This document shows, one piece after another, positions 55,733 through 64,000 of a DNA stretch of 64,000 nucleotides. The stretch is from Marvinbryantia formatexigens DSM 14469 (GTDB taxonomy: Bacteria > Bacillota > Clostridia > Lachnospirales > Lachnospiraceae), in contig NZ_CP102268.1 in assembly GCF_025148285.1 (NCBI RefSeq), positions 1,240,001 through 1,304,000 of the forward strand, written 5' to 3'. The position numbers were made by a program, and so were the translations under genes. The notes beneath the pieces were generated by a model. The model had not been told where the DNA came from. It did no database searches and worked only from the letters and a program-made list of their open reading frames with translations. Numbering within the stretch: the stretch's first letter is position 1; each line of letters opens with the position of its first letter.

Positions 55733-56578
55733 TTATAATTGCTGCAATATTTCTCCGATATCCCCGTTGATGCAGATGGAGCGGTCTGCGATTTCTTTTG
55801 GCGCGTAAGCCTGCCCTTTATTGATGCAGACATAAACCGCCTCCTTATTCTCCGCCGTCATCTGCCAGAACGGATACTTAATTATCCCCGGTGTATTCAT
55901 GCCAACGCCAAGCTCCAGAAGCAGCATTTTAAGACCGCTGTGCCTGCGCAGAAAGTCGGAATAGCGTTCACCTGCACGATACCAGCCGTCATCCTGGACA
56001 AAGGTACTGTCCGCCCTCAGATTCATCGTCATTGGCTTTCCACAGACGGGACAGCGGGGAATCAGCTCCGTTGGCACCTTCTCATCCGCCTGCTGCTCTA
56101 CCATGCCGCGGATAACCTTTTCATTATCATAAGTTGCATTATGACAGGGCACACTGCACTGAAACAGGCCGTAATCACCCTGCGTGTAAAACAGCCGCTG
56201 CTTGTCAAAGCCTGCCTTCTGGAACTGGTGGTCAACGTTCGTCGTAAGCACAAAATAATCCTTATCCTTCACAAGCCCGTACAATCTTTCATATGTCCCG
56301 TTATCCCTGTCGAGATAGCGGTTGATAAAGACATATCTTGACCAGTACGCCCAGTATTCTTCGGGGCTTTCAAAGGGATAGAAGCCTCCGGAGTACATAT
56401 CACGGATGCCATATTTTTTTATGAAATCCGGAAAATTTTCCTCAAAGCGTCTGCCTGTGTAAGTAAACCCTGCCGATGTGGACAATCCGGCGCCGGCTCC
56501 GATAATTACCGCATCCGCATTTTGCAAAAGCTCCTTTATGCGGCGGATATCATCCGAGCAATTTTTTGTAGATGTCAT
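55733..56578 (-). CDS. SirTM-type sirtuin (protein ADP-ribosyltransferase)
   Basis: 281 residues. Rossmann-fold NAD site GAGAGLSTSAGFTY, TTNVDHQFQKAG, and structural-zinc cysteines CSVPC and CPVC. Where deacetylating sirtuins have a catalytic His before GS, this protein has YTQGDYGLFQC (Gln). Loss of that His and the linkage to a macrodomain are marks of class M sirtuins (SirTM), which ADP-ribosylate a lipoylated carrier protein in Staphylococcus and Streptococcus. Start 56578 follows CAGGAAG; it overlaps the macrodomain gene by 29 bases. No GcvH-L or LplA2 gene is nearby. Confidence 0.92.
   Translation of the reverse strand: MTSTKNCSDDIRRIKELLQNADAVIIGAGAGLSTSAGFTYTGRRFEENFPDFIKKYGIRDMYSGGFYPFESPEEYWAYWSRYVFINRYLDRDNGTYERLYGLVKDKDYFVLTTNVDHQFQKAGFDKQRLFYTQGDYGLFQCSVPCHNATYDNEKVIRGMVEQQADEKVPTELIPRCPVCGKPMTMNLRADSTFVQDDGWYRAGERYSDFLRRHSGLKMLLLELGVGMNTPGIIKYPFWQMTAENKEAVYVCINKGQAYAPKEIADRSICINGDIGEILQQL
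55735..55765. repeat. 31-bp direct repeat, inner copy (3' end of the sirtuin gene)
   Basis: Same 31 bases as 54145-54175; here they are the genuine end of the sirtuin gene including its stop codon. The distance between the copies is 1590 bp. Confidence 0.93.
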
Positions 56579-57329
56579 AATCTTCCTGCTTGAAAACATT
56601 GAATATCACCTTTTCTATCTGTGTGTCTGTCTGCAGAAAATCTGTAACTGTCCGCACGGCAATTTCCGCCGCTTTTTTCTGCGGAAAATGAAACTCTCCC
56701 GTGGAAATACAGCAGAATGCAATACTTTTCAGTCCTTTATCAGCGGCAAGCTGCAGGCACGACCGGTAGCAGCCTGCAAGCTGCTTTTTGTGTGTTTCCG
56801 TGAGCATTCCCGTCACCACCGGTCCCACGGTATGAAGCACGTAGCGGCACGGGAGATTATAGGCGGGCGTAATTTTGGCCCTGCCTGCCGGTTCTTCGTA
56901 CCCCTGCCTGTTCGTAATCTCATCGCACGCCAGACGAAGCTGTATGCCGCTGACACTGTGAATAATATTATCCACGCAGGAGTGACAGGGTATGAAGCAG
57001 CCCCGCAAAGCACTGTTGGCGGCATTTACAATGGCGTCAGACTTTAATGTGGTGATATCGCCGCGCCACAATACCAGGCGGGCATCCAGAGGAGATACCG
57101 GCAGCGTAGCGCTGTCAGTCACTCCTTTTTCCATCACTTCTTCGCTTAAATATTCGTCCTGGACCGCAAGAAAACGGTCGCCTGCCGGACGGGGAGGGCG
57201 GATATTCATCAGACTTCTGAGAAGCCTTTTTTGCCCGCTCTCATCCGCCGGTATCCGCACCTCTCCCTGCTGCGGCAGCTCCGCAAGCAGTTCTTTTATC
57301 AGATATTCCCGCTTTTCTTCGTGTGTCAC
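56550..57329 (-). CDS. Zinc-containing macrodomain ADP-ribosyl hydrolase (partner of SirTM)
   Basis: 259 residues. Helical N-terminal part, then macrodomain: LWRGDITTLKSDAIVNAANS near residue 90, zinc-site GCFIPCHSCVDNIIHSVSGI, GRAKITPAYNLP, VLHTVGPVV and FCCISTGEFHFP. Removes ADP-ribose from the modified target, reversing SirTM. GTG start at 57329 fits AAAGGAG 9 bases away; another GTG at 57338 is too near. Upstream gene of the overlapping pair. Confidence 0.93.
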   Translation of the reverse strand: MTHEEKREYLIKELLAELPQQGEVRIPADESGQKRLLRSLMNIRPPRPAGDRFLAVQDEYLSEEVMEKGVTDSATLPVSPLDARLVLWRGDITTLKSDAIVNAANSALRGCFIPCHSCVDNIIHSVSGIQLRLACDEITNRQGYEEPAGRAKITPAYNLPCRYVLHTVGPVVTGMLTETHKKQLAGCYRSCLQLAADKGLKSIAFCCISTGEFHFPQKKAAEIAVRTVTDFLQTDTQIEKVIFNVFKQEDYDIYKKLLG

Positions 57330-57386
57330 CTCTGTCACTCCTTTCCCCGGAAGCTTTAAGCTGCCGCCGGATAAACCGGCATTTTC

Positions 57387-57782
57387 TTAAAATTCATAAG
57401 GCGGATTGCCGGAGAAATCCGCGATTACGCCATGAGGCTCCTCCAGATAGAACACCTCAAAGACCGGATTGTCTGCGGTCTGGTACTGCCCTCTGACAAT
57501 CGGATTTTCCATGCACATTTCCTTTGCCGCCATGTTGTTTTCAAACACCGCTCTGCCGTGCAGACGAATCCATGCATAGGACGGGCTGGAAACAGAAATT
57601 TCAATCCAGGGATTTTCCTGCATATCCCAGAAAACCTCCTTTGTGTTGTTGGTACAGAACCACAGCTTTCCGTCCATTTCCCCGGAAAACATGAACGGAC
57701 GACACTTTGCCTTTCCATCACGTCCTACGGTTGCCAGATACTGGACAGGATTCTCCTTTAAAAATTCAATCACTTTTTTCAT
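57387..57782 (-). CDS. Pyridoxamine 5'-phosphate oxidase-like flavoprotein
   Basis: 131 residues. Split-barrel flavin-binding fold: FLKENPVQYLATVGRDGKAK, RPFMFSGEMDGKLWFCTNNT, and EISVSSPSYAWIRLHGRAVF. Short members like this are usually FMN- or F420-type reductases of unknown substrate and not true PdxH. GAGGGAAAAG before ATG. Possibly co-transcribed with the macrodomain pair 48 bases downstream. Confidence 0.9.
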   Translation of the reverse strand: MKKVIEFLKENPVQYLATVGRDGKAKCRPFMFSGEMDGKLWFCTNNTKEVFWDMQENPWIEISVSSPSYAWIRLHGRAVFENNMAAKEMCMENPIVRGQYQTADNPVFEVFYLEEPHGVIADFSGNPPYEF

Positions 57783-57956
57783 TGCTTTTCCCTCCTTACG
57801 CTCCTATAATAAGACGGTATTGCCATTTCGTAAAGTAAGCACAAAATTGTGCCATAGTTACCTGCAGGATACCATGAAAGGAGCGCAGGATATGGAGACA
57901 ACAAAAGATTCTGACGGCGATTATCACATGGTTGCTCATTCCATAAAGTCTGTACA

Positions 57957-57988
57957 AAAGACCCCGATGCAGACACATCGGGGTCTTT
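57957..57988. terminator. Strong terminator after the sulfite reductase gene
   Basis: AAAGACCCCGATG and CATCGGGGTCTTT form a perfect 13-bp stem with a 6-base loop. It lies 32 bases past the stop of the minus-strand sulfite reductase gene. Confidence 0.88.
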
Positions 57989-58020
57989 CGTTCTCTCTTC
58001 AATTCTTTATCAGGTCTTTT

Positions 58021-59559
58021 TCAATATAAATACTTCCCGGCAATTTCTTTCAGCGCCTCCGGCTTTTTCGCAAACCACGCATCAAACGTCGTTCCTTCCG
58101 CCTGGATAGTCTGTCCAAGCTCCACGAAGAATGCCGGCATGTCCTTCTGGAGCATCATGCCCCACTGCTCACCAAAGCGCTCCTCACCTTCCGTGTCGCT
58201 TCCATTTACATGGAAAGTGAACGCCGGTTCCAGTACGCCGTCCACGCGCTTTGCGCCGCCGTGGAAGCCAAGCGTTCCAATCTGATGCGTACCACAGGAG
58301 GAGGTACAGCCCGAAATGTGGATCCTGGGCAGTACGCCGTCCGCAAAGTCGTGCTTTCTCACTTCGTCAATAATCTGCCTCAGCGCTCCCTGGGAATCAC
58401 GCAGCCCGATCTGGCAGATGGTTGCGCCGATACAGGATACGGATGTCTCAAAAAGATTCTGTGCGCCGTCGTCCGTCACTGCCAGAACCGCCTTCGCCTC
58501 GTCACCGTTCAGATTGATGATGTAAATCGTCTCATCCGGCGCAATACGCACCTCGACTGCTTCCATATCCTTAATTGTCTCATAAAGCTGTGCGAATTTT
58601 GTCACTGCCGGAATGCCGCCGATGGGATGGTAAGCAACCGCATAAAGCCCGTCCTGCTTCTGGGCTGTCACACGCTTATCCGAAACTGTCGTGCCGTTTC
58701 CGCTCTTTGCGACCGCTTCCGCCGTCACGTCAATATCAAGCTTTTCACTCTTCTTCACTTCCGCCAGCTTTTCCAGGTAAGCCGCCTTGTAACCGTCCAC
58801 GCCCAGGCTCTCCTGCATGTAGCGGGTCCTGGCTTTGCCGCGGTTCTCGTAATTGCCGTGCGCCACGAAGGTGTTCACCATCGCTTTGATATAATACAGA
58901 ATTTCGGTCGGCGGCACCTGCTCCGCCACCTTCACGCCCATGCGCGGATTGTTACCAAGACCGCCCGCACTGTATACATCAAAAGTACCGTCCGCTTTCG
59001 CCACAAATCCAAGGTCGCGGAAGGTGGCGTGCGTTTCGTTCGCCGGAGAGTTGGAAAAGCCCACCTTCAGCTTTCTCGGCATCTTCACGGTCTTGATGAA
59101 GCCCATCAGATAATCGGACGCCGCCTCCGCATAGGGCAGCACGTCAAAATACTCGCCCTGCTCTACCCCGGAAAGCGGGGATACCATCACGTTTCGCGGG
59201 AAATCTCCGCCGCCTCCTCTGGTGACGATTCCGACATCCAGCGCCTTTTCCATGATTCCACAGACCGCCTCTGCGCCCAGATTATGAAACTGGATTGTCT
59301 GGCAGGTCGTAAAGTGGGCTTTCTCTACACCATACTCTGCAATCGCATCTGCCACGAATTTCAGCTTCTCTTTTGTCAGTCTTCCGCCCGGCATCCGCAA
59401 TCTGAGCATGCTCGCTTCTCCGCCCTTCTGCGCATAGCTGCCGAAACCGCCGGAAAAGCCTTTATATTCCTTCATGCTCACTTCTTTTGCATAGAATTTT
59501 TCTGTTATATCCCGGAATTCTGCCATATCTTCTCTGAACTCCTGCATCAATTTTTCCAT
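58021..59559 (-). CDS. Siroheme nitrite/sulfite reductase
   Basis: 512 residues. Six-electron reduction of sulfite to sulfide (or nitrite to ammonium) with ferredoxin or a similar donor. Two-fold repeated NiR/SiR domains: FTTCQTIQFHNLG, TRGGGGDFPRNVM near the middle, and the 4Fe-4S/siroheme cysteines C-x5-C in SCIGATICQIG and C-x3-C in SGCTSSCGTHQIG. No cysJ or siroheme-synthesis gene is adjacent. ATG at 59559 follows AGGAGA; the frame runs to 59643 without support. Substrate choice between sulfite and nitrite cannot be settled here. Confidence 0.92.
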   Translation of the reverse strand: MEKLMQEFREDMAEFRDITEKFYAKEVSMKEYKGFSGGFGSYAQKGGEASMLRLRMPGGRLTKEKLKFVADAIAEYGVEKAHFTTCQTIQFHNLGAEAVCGIMEKALDVGIVTRGGGGDFPRNVMVSPLSGVEQGEYFDVLPYAEAASDYLMGFIKTVKMPRKLKVGFSNSPANETHATFRDLGFVAKADGTFDVYSAGGLGNNPRMGVKVAEQVPPTEILYYIKAMVNTFVAHGNYENRGKARTRYMQESLGVDGYKAAYLEKLAEVKKSEKLDIDVTAEAVAKSGNGTTVSDKRVTAQKQDGLYAVAYHPIGGIPAVTKFAQLYETIKDMEAVEVRIAPDETIYIINLNGDEAKAVLAVTDDGAQNLFETSVSCIGATICQIGLRDSQGALRQIIDEVRKHDFADGVLPRIHISGCTSSCGTHQIGTLGFHGGAKRVDGVLEPAFTFHVNGSDTEGEERFGEQWGMMLQKDMPAFFVELGQTIQAEGTTFDAWFAKKPEALKEIAGKYLY

Positions 59560-59677
59560 ACCAATCTCTCCTGTCAATTTATTTGCGGCAGCTCCGCCGC
59601 AGTTGTCTATCATTATTATAGTGAAATCGCTGCGAAATATCAATGTTTATTTCCGTTTCAAATATTTCAAATATTTC

Positions 59678-59706
59678 TTGACTTTACAATTATTGTAGAG
59701 TATAAA
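59678..59706 (+). promoter_or_regulatory. Promoter of MATE gene with a 13-bp palindromic operator in the spacer
   Basis: TTGACT (59678-59683), 17 bases, TATAAA (59701-59706). The spacer holds the perfect palindrome TACAATTATTGTA (59685-59697), a size and position typical of MarR or BlaI-type repressor sites. No such regulator gene is next to it. Confidence 0.75.
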
Positions 59707-59730
59707 ATTGGAGCGAAGGAGGAGCAGGAA

Positions 59731-61077
59731 ATGGAAAAAACACAGAATCAACTGACAGAAGGAAACATTTTGAAAACACTGCTGGTATTTGCAATTCCTT
59801 TTCTGATTGCAAATATTCTGCAGTCACTGTACGGCGCAGTGGATTTATTTGTAATCGGAAAATACTGTGATGCCGCCAGCGTGGCGGCGGTCTCCACCGG
59901 AACGCAGGTGACGCAGATCGTCACCAGTCTTGTCACCGGGCTTACGCTCGGAAGCACGGTAATTATCGGGCAGTATATGGGACAGAAAAATTACCGGCGT
60001 GCCGCGCAGACCATCGGCACCACACTGACTGTGTTTGCCCTGGTCGCCATACTTCTGACCATACTGATGCTGGCGTTTGAGCGCCCGCTGCTTGAGCTGC
60101 TCTCCACACCGGCGGAATCCTTTGAGCTGACCATGCAATATGTTGCAATCTGTGCCGCCGGCAATCTTTTCGTCTGCGGCTACAACGCCATCAGCGCCAT
60201 CCTGCGCGGCTATGGAGATTCCACACGCCCGATGATTTTTGTGGCAGTCGCCTGCGCGCTCAATATTTTTCTGGATTTTGTTTTTGTAAAGTATATGGGA
60301 CTTGGCGTCAGCGGAACCGCGCTTGCCACAGTGATTTCCCAGGCGGTCAGCATGGTCTGCGCCATTATTTATCTGAAAAAATCCAGCTTTATTTTTGATT
60401 TTAAGCTAAAGAGCTTCCGTCCGGTTCCCGCGCTTGTCCGGGAGCTGGCGGTTGTCGGCATCCCGATTTCTTTCCAGGAGCTGATGATACGCATTTCCTT
60501 TTTATATCTGATGACGGTTATGAACGGCTGCGGCGTCTACGCGGCGGCGGTGGTTGGCATTTCCAGCAAATATGATGTGTTCGCCATGCTGTCCGGCACC
60601 TCTGTCGCCAATGCGCTTGCCGCCATCACCGCTCACAATATCGGCGCAGGAAAGCCGGAGCGCGCGCGCAGGTCGCTCTGGTACGGATTGTCCTTCGCAT
60701 TGTGCGCCGCCTTTTTGTTCTGGCTCTGGGCGCAGCTTTCCCCGCAGTCGATGATTCGCGTATTTTCTGACGATGAGCAGGTCATCGCCGCCGGTGTGCC
60801 GTTCTTTCGCTCCAACAGCTATGACTACCTGCTTGTCACCATTGTATTCTGCCTGAACGGCTACCTGAACGGCCGCCAGAAAACCGTCTGGACCATGATA
60901 AGCAGCAGCGCCGGCGCACTGCTTCTGCGCATCCCGCTGGTTTATCTGTTTGCGAAATACTTTGGTGATAATCTTGGAATGCTCGGCCGCATCGCGCCCA
61001 CGGTATCCGGTATCATGGCGTGCTATACGCTCGCCTATGTGCTGTATGAGGGAAGGAAATCCCGCCAGAGGACATAA
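59731..61077 (+). CDS. MATE-family efflux transporter (NorM/DinF-like)
   Basis: 448 residues, about twelve helices. Signatures: PFLIANILQSLYGAVDLFVI, GYGDSTRPMIFVAVACALNI, GIPISFQELMIRISFLYLMT and GKPERARRS. Exports drugs or metabolites with a cation gradient. GGAGGAGCAGGAA precedes the ATG at 59731. The frame is open back to 58210, but that is chance antisense to sulfite reductase. Terminated by the hairpin at 61086. Confidence 0.93.
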   Translation: MEKTQNQLTEGNILKTLLVFAIPFLIANILQSLYGAVDLFVIGKYCDAASVAAVSTGTQVTQIVTSLVTGLTLGSTVIIGQYMGQKNYRRAAQTIGTTLTVFALVAILLTILMLAFERPLLELLSTPAESFELTMQYVAICAAGNLFVCGYNAISAILRGYGDSTRPMIFVAVACALNIFLDFVFVKYMGLGVSGTALATVISQAVSMVCAIIYLKKSSFIFDFKLKSFRPVPALVRELAVVGIPISFQELMIRISFLYLMTVMNGCGVYAAAVVGISSKYDVFAMLSGTSVANALAAITAHNIGAGKPERARRSLWYGLSFALCAAFLFWLWAQLSPQSMIRVFSDDEQVIAAGVPFFRSNSYDYLLVTIVFCLNGYLNGRQKTVWTMISSSAGALLLRIPLVYLFAKYFGDNLGMLGRIAPTVSGIMACYTLAYVLYEGRKSRQRT

Positions 61078-61085
61078 TTTCTGAA

Positions 61086-61115
61086 AAACCGGCGCAGCCT
61101 TTGCCGCGCCGGTTT
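61086..61115 (+). terminator. Terminator after MATE gene
   Basis: AAACCGGCGC and GCGCCGGTTT form a perfect 10-bp stem with a 10-base loop, 9 bases after the stop codon. It lies between the convergent MATE and galK genes and may serve both. Confidence 0.85.
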
Positions 61116-61172
61116 CATCTGTAATTTTCTCTGTTTCTTCTGAGCCCCTTTCTGAGAAGGGCAGTCCCATCT

Positions 61173-62456
61173 TTACAGCTCCATATGAATGGCGCCGTAT
61201 TTGCGGATAGTCATTTTATAAACGCATTTGTCGTTCAGCTTTTCTTCGATATATTTTGTGAAGTCCGCGGTGTATTCCTTCGGAAGGATTACCATGATTA
61301 CCCCGGCAAAGCCGCCGCCATGAATACGGCAGGCGCTTTTTTTGATGCCCTTGCGGTACAGCTCTGTCAGCGCAAGCGCCACACAGATGGCCTGCTCCTG
61401 CGGAGTCTCGATGCAGTAGCAGTTCTGCAGCCATTTCCAGGAGGAATCGCCGGATTCGCAAACCAGACGCAGGAAATCGTCGTAGCGTTTTTCCTTCAGC
61501 GCCGCCACTTCCTCGTCTACGCGGGTATTTTCGTTATAAAAATGCAGCGCGCGCATCACGCAGCGGTCGCCGAGCGCCCCGCGGAGCTGCGGAATATTTT
61601 CCAGTAATTTTTCATACGGAACTTCCGCAAGAACCTCTTTTCCAAAATACGCAGCCACCTTTTTCATTTCCACCGGAACAGCGGAATACTCGTCGCTCAT
61701 ATTGGCATGTCCCTTTCCGGTGTTCACAATCAGAAGGTCGCAGCCAATCTCGTCCAGACTGAAATCTATCTTTTCTACCTTCGGATTTTCGTTATCCGCA
61801 AAGTCAATCGTCACCACACCGCCGCATGCACATGCCATCTGATCCAGCAACCCCGATGCTTTTTTCCAGTAAACATTCTCCGCATAACGTCCCGCGTGCG
61901 CATAATTTATGACATTCATCTGATTATCATTAAAGAAATAATTCAGAATCGAGCAAATCAGCATTTCGAAGGAAGCAGATGAGCTGACACCCGCCGCGCT
62001 GATAACATTGCTGGTAGTAAAAGCGTCAAAACCGCCGACAGCGAAGCCTCTCTCCTTAAAGCCTGCCAGAATGCCCTTTATCAGCGGCACTGTGCCGGTC
62101 GTTTTTCCATCCGACTCCAGCTTGTCCAAATCAATCGTGAAATCCTGATGGAAGGTCTCGCTGATAATACGTATCTGATTGGAATCGTTTTTACGCGCCG
62201 CGCAGATGCAGTCCTGGTTTACGCTGCCCGCAAGCACCTTTCCATGATTGTGGTCGGTATGATTGCCCCCGATTTCCGTGCGTCCCGGTGAGGAAAACAG
62301 TTCAAAATCCACGTCCCCGAAATTTTTTACAAATCCCGCCGCAAGGTAACGGTAACGCTCCATGTTCTCCTGCACATTGTCTTTTCCGTATAAATCGGCA
62401 AACAATTCCGCAGCGCTGCTTTTCTCCAGCGCCTCTGCTATCTGATTCTGCTTCAT
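61173..62456 (-). CDS. galK: Galactokinase
   Basis: 427 residues. Phosphorylates galactose to galactose-1-phosphate (Leloir pathway). GHMP kinase: substrate signature PGRTEIGGNHTDHNHG near residue 57, ATP loop SAAGVSSSASFEML near 153, and GGGFAGVIMVIL near the end. GGGGGA before the ATG. galE and galT are not adjacent. Divergent from the lysozyme-like gene. Confidence 0.95.
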   Translation of the reverse strand: MKQNQIAEALEKSSAAELFADLYGKDNVQENMERYRYLAAGFVKNFGDVDFELFSSPGRTEIGGNHTDHNHGKVLAGSVNQDCICAARKNDSNQIRIISETFHQDFTIDLDKLESDGKTTGTVPLIKGILAGFKERGFAVGGFDAFTTSNVISAAGVSSSASFEMLICSILNYFFNDNQMNVINYAHAGRYAENVYWKKASGLLDQMACACGGVVTIDFADNENPKVEKIDFSLDEIGCDLLIVNTGKGHANMSDEYSAVPVEMKKVAAYFGKEVLAEVPYEKLLENIPQLRGALGDRCVMRALHFYNENTRVDEEVAALKEKRYDDFLRLVCESGDSSWKWLQNCYCIETPQEQAICVALALTELYRKGIKKSACRIHGGGFAGVIMVILPKEYTADFTKYIEEKLNDKCVYKMTIRKYGAIHMEL

Positions 62457-62670
62457 TAGGCTTATCCCCCTTGATTATTTTATCAGCGGACATTCTGCTA
62501 TGCCTGCGCCGCAACAGCCCCCGTTACCGTGCACTGCGTTCACAACAACTTCCCGGTAACATTGGCGCAAGTTAAGAAAACCTTTCGTTTACAGCCGCCT
62601 CTCCTTCGATTATAATGATTTCAGACAGAAAATACAACTCCAATATGAAAAAAGTAACAAAGGAAAACTT

Positions 62671-63438
62671 ATGACCATACAGAAGAAAACGGCTGCAAAG
62701 ACGAAAAAAGCAGCCGGAAAAAGTAAAGAACATCCAAAGGAAAAAACAAAAGAAAAAACGAATGGCAAAACTGCCTCCAGTGCCGCCCGCCGAACGGGAA
62801 AGCGTTCTGCCAGGAGCAAAGCCTCCTCTTCTGCGGCATCTGAGCTTCGCAGGAAGCAGGTGGCAAAACAGCGCATCCTTCTCGGATGCGCGGCGCTGTT
62901 TGTCATCCTTTTTCTCACGCTGATCCTGCCCCGCATCACACACCACCGGGAAAGCAGCGGCAGACTGGTGGGCGTCAATTCCGACGTCCTGCAATATTCT
63001 GACGCGGTCGCCGCACAGTGCAGGGAATTCGGCATTTCCGAATATTCCAACCTGCTGCTGGCGATGATGCAGCAGGAAAGCTCCGGACAGGGAACAGACG
63101 TTCTGCAGTGCTCAGAGAGTCCCTTTAACACGGAATACCCCAACACGCCGGGCAGCATCGCCGATGCCGCTTACTCCATCCGCGTGGGCGTCGAGACCTT
63201 TGCCTACTGCCTGGACATGGCGGAGTGCAAAAGCATTTCCGATACAAACGCGCTGAAGCTCGCCCTGCAGGAGTACAACTTCGGCAACGATTACGCCGGG
63301 TGGGCACTGGAAAATTACGGCGGCTATTCCGAGGAAAACGCCCTGGAATTTTCCGAAAGGATGAAGGCGCAGCTTGGCTGGGAAACCTACGGCGACCCGC
63401 AGTACGTATCACACGTCCTGCAGTACATCAGGCTGTAG
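62671..63438 (+). CDS. Membrane-anchored lysozyme-like protein
   Basis: 255 residues. Lys/Ala-rich, positively charged N-terminal tail (about 1-65), one membrane helix (ILLGCAALFVILFLTLIL), then an outside lysozyme-like domain: YSNLLLAMMQQESSGQGTDV (catalytic Glu), ESPFNTEYPNT, ADAAYSIRVGVETFAYCL, LKLALQEYNFGNDYAGWALE. This matches the CwlT-type lysozyme_like family that cuts peptidoglycan, known both from conjugative elements and from Firmicute chromosomes. No NlpC/P60 domain follows. AAAGGAAAA before the ATG. Confidence 0.88.
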   Translation: MTIQKKTAAKTKKAAGKSKEHPKEKTKEKTNGKTASSAARRTGKRSARSKASSSAASELRRKQVAKQRILLGCAALFVILFLTLILPRITHHRESSGRLVGVNSDVLQYSDAVAAQCREFGISEYSNLLLAMMQQESSGQGTDVLQCSESPFNTEYPNTPGSIADAAYSIRVGVETFAYCLDMAECKSISDTNALKLALQEYNFGNDYAGWALENYGGYSEENALEFSERMKAQLGWETYGDPQYVSHVLQYIRL

Positions 63439-63511
63439 CGCATCCGCCCTGCTGCGCGTCCGGCAGAGTTTCGATGCTTCCGGAACGCCCGCTTTGCAGA
63501 AGCTGCTGCCA

Positions 63512-64000
63512 CTACTGCTCGTTTTCCCAGTAATGACGGCGCCGGGTGTCATCCATATCCTCAACAAAACGCTTTTTAAATACGAGGAACTCCTCCAGAT
63601 CCATCAGAATATGGTACAGCAGAGCGCGGCTCTCAAATTCTTCCCGGCTGACCGGCAGCGGTTCCTCCTTCATCGACAGAAAAATATCGTCCAGCTTTGC
63701 GAGCTGCACTGTGGGAATATTTTTTTCCGTTACATAATCCGCTGTGTCCAGCACAAACTGCGCAATTACCTGCGCCTGCACGGGCATGTGACGGATTTTT
63801 TTCATTTCATAATGCAGGTTATGCAGTACCCCGCACTGCTGCAGGCGCATTTCAAAATAATCAATATAATATCCCGGATGGGAATGGAAGGTATTATCCT
63901 GGTACTCGTGCGCATCCCGGATAAATCCGCGCAGCTTTCCCTCCAGCACCACAATATCCTCCCAGACATCCCTCTGCATATCCCGGCAGGAAAGATAGGC
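63512..64000 (-). CDS. Aromatic acid exporter family protein, C-terminal part (5' end outside window)
   Basis: The minus-strand frame stays open to the right edge; an internal ATG at 63979 is probably not the start, since the codons before it (AYLSCRD) continue in frame. The visible part is helical and hydrophilic: QRDVWEDIVVLEGKLRGFIR, HEYQDNTFHSHPGYYIDYFE, LHNLHYEMKKIRHMP. This resembles the cytoplasmic C-terminal domain of ArAE/FUSC-type membrane exporters; the membrane half would lie beyond 64000. Confidence 0.75.
   Translation of the reverse strand, partial: AYLSCRDMQRDVWEDIVVLEGKLRGFIRDAHEYQDNTFHSHPGYYIDYFEMRLQQCGVLHNLHYEMKKIRHMPVQAQVIAQFVLDTADYVTEKNIPTVQLAKLDDIFLSMKEEPLPVSREEFESRALLYHILMDLEEFLVFKKRFVEDMDDTRRRHYWENEQ

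Noticed and set aside
57892-58029. A 45-codon plus-strand frame with a GGAG site
   Set aside because: It runs straight through the strong terminator at 57957-57988 into the sulfite reductase end, and its product has no recognisable pattern. Possibly a leader, but not supported as a gene.
58210-59730. A 507-codon open frame on the plus strand that joins the MATE gene, antisense to sulfite reductase
   Set aside because: It is the mirror of a GC-rich conserved gene, has no ribosome site, and its product is rich in H, R, and C without any family pattern. The MATE gene has its own promoter and start.

Overview
The window looks like a chromosomal segment of a gut Clostridium-type Firmicute, most likely Lachnospiraceae. 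The reasons are strong GGAGG-type ribosome sites, TTGACA/TATAAT promoters, a CpsB-C-D capsule locus, an L-rhamnose operon, a siroheme sulfite reductase, a DUF1703 AAA protein and a nested conjugative-element end. This assignment is inference from gene content; no rRNA or tRNA gene was seen.

Region 1 (1-8150) is mobile DNA. The left end carries the tail of a sigma-70-like factor, a hairpin-rich stretch, a small conserved element protein and three tandem large serine recombinases in one operon. This element end appears to sit inside the gene of a tyrosine integrase (5947-6894), which is cut just after its HDLRH box. The interrupted element also keeps an excisionase-like gene, a divergent XRE regulator with a shared operator switch, a terminator and arm-type repeats, and it abuts the 3' end of guaA, a known type of integration hotspot. 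So one element seems nested in another.

Region 2 (8150-27000) is mostly housekeeping: guaA, an SDR oxidoreductase, two-way spaced MATE, DNA glycosylase, M20 peptidase, lipoprotein, an alanine/sodium symporter, trxB, a TetR regulator with a flavodoxin, ferritin, a Crp-like regulator, trxA, an AraC regulator, glycogen phosphorylase and a GltD-like flavoprotein. Three tandem-repeat arrays (36, about 73 and 59 bp) sit at or in the 5' ends of genes here, and one palindromic repeat occurs twice.

Region 3 (27000-37270) holds a metal P-type ATPase with a CsoR-like operator, the rhaB-rhaA-rhaD operon with a divergent AraC regulator, a DUF1703 AAA/nuclease-like protein and a protein with three zinc-ribbon modules plus an AP2-like domain.

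Region 4 (37272-52832) is one minus-strand capsule/exopolysaccharide operon of 14 genes, starting from a good promoter upstream of cpsB: phosphatase, chain-length protein, tyrosine kinase, priming sugar transferase, two GT4, a radical SAM protein, a Wzy-like polymerase, GT2, a TagF-like transferase, GT2, a pyruvyl transferase, an FrhB-like iron-sulfur protein and a Wzx flippase. A small XRE regulator is divergent from it. The distal half is visibly more AT-rich than the chromosome around it.

Region 5 (53250-64000) has a methyltransferase remnant, YjbR, an AlbA_2/HTH gene flanked by a 31-bp perfect direct repeat that copies the 3' end of the neighbouring sirtuin gene, a SirTM-macrodomain pair (reversible ADP-ribosylation), a flavin oxidoreductase-like protein, sulfite reductase, a second MATE transporter with its own operator, galK, a membrane-anchored lysozyme-like protein and a partial aromatic-acid-exporter-like gene running off the right edge.
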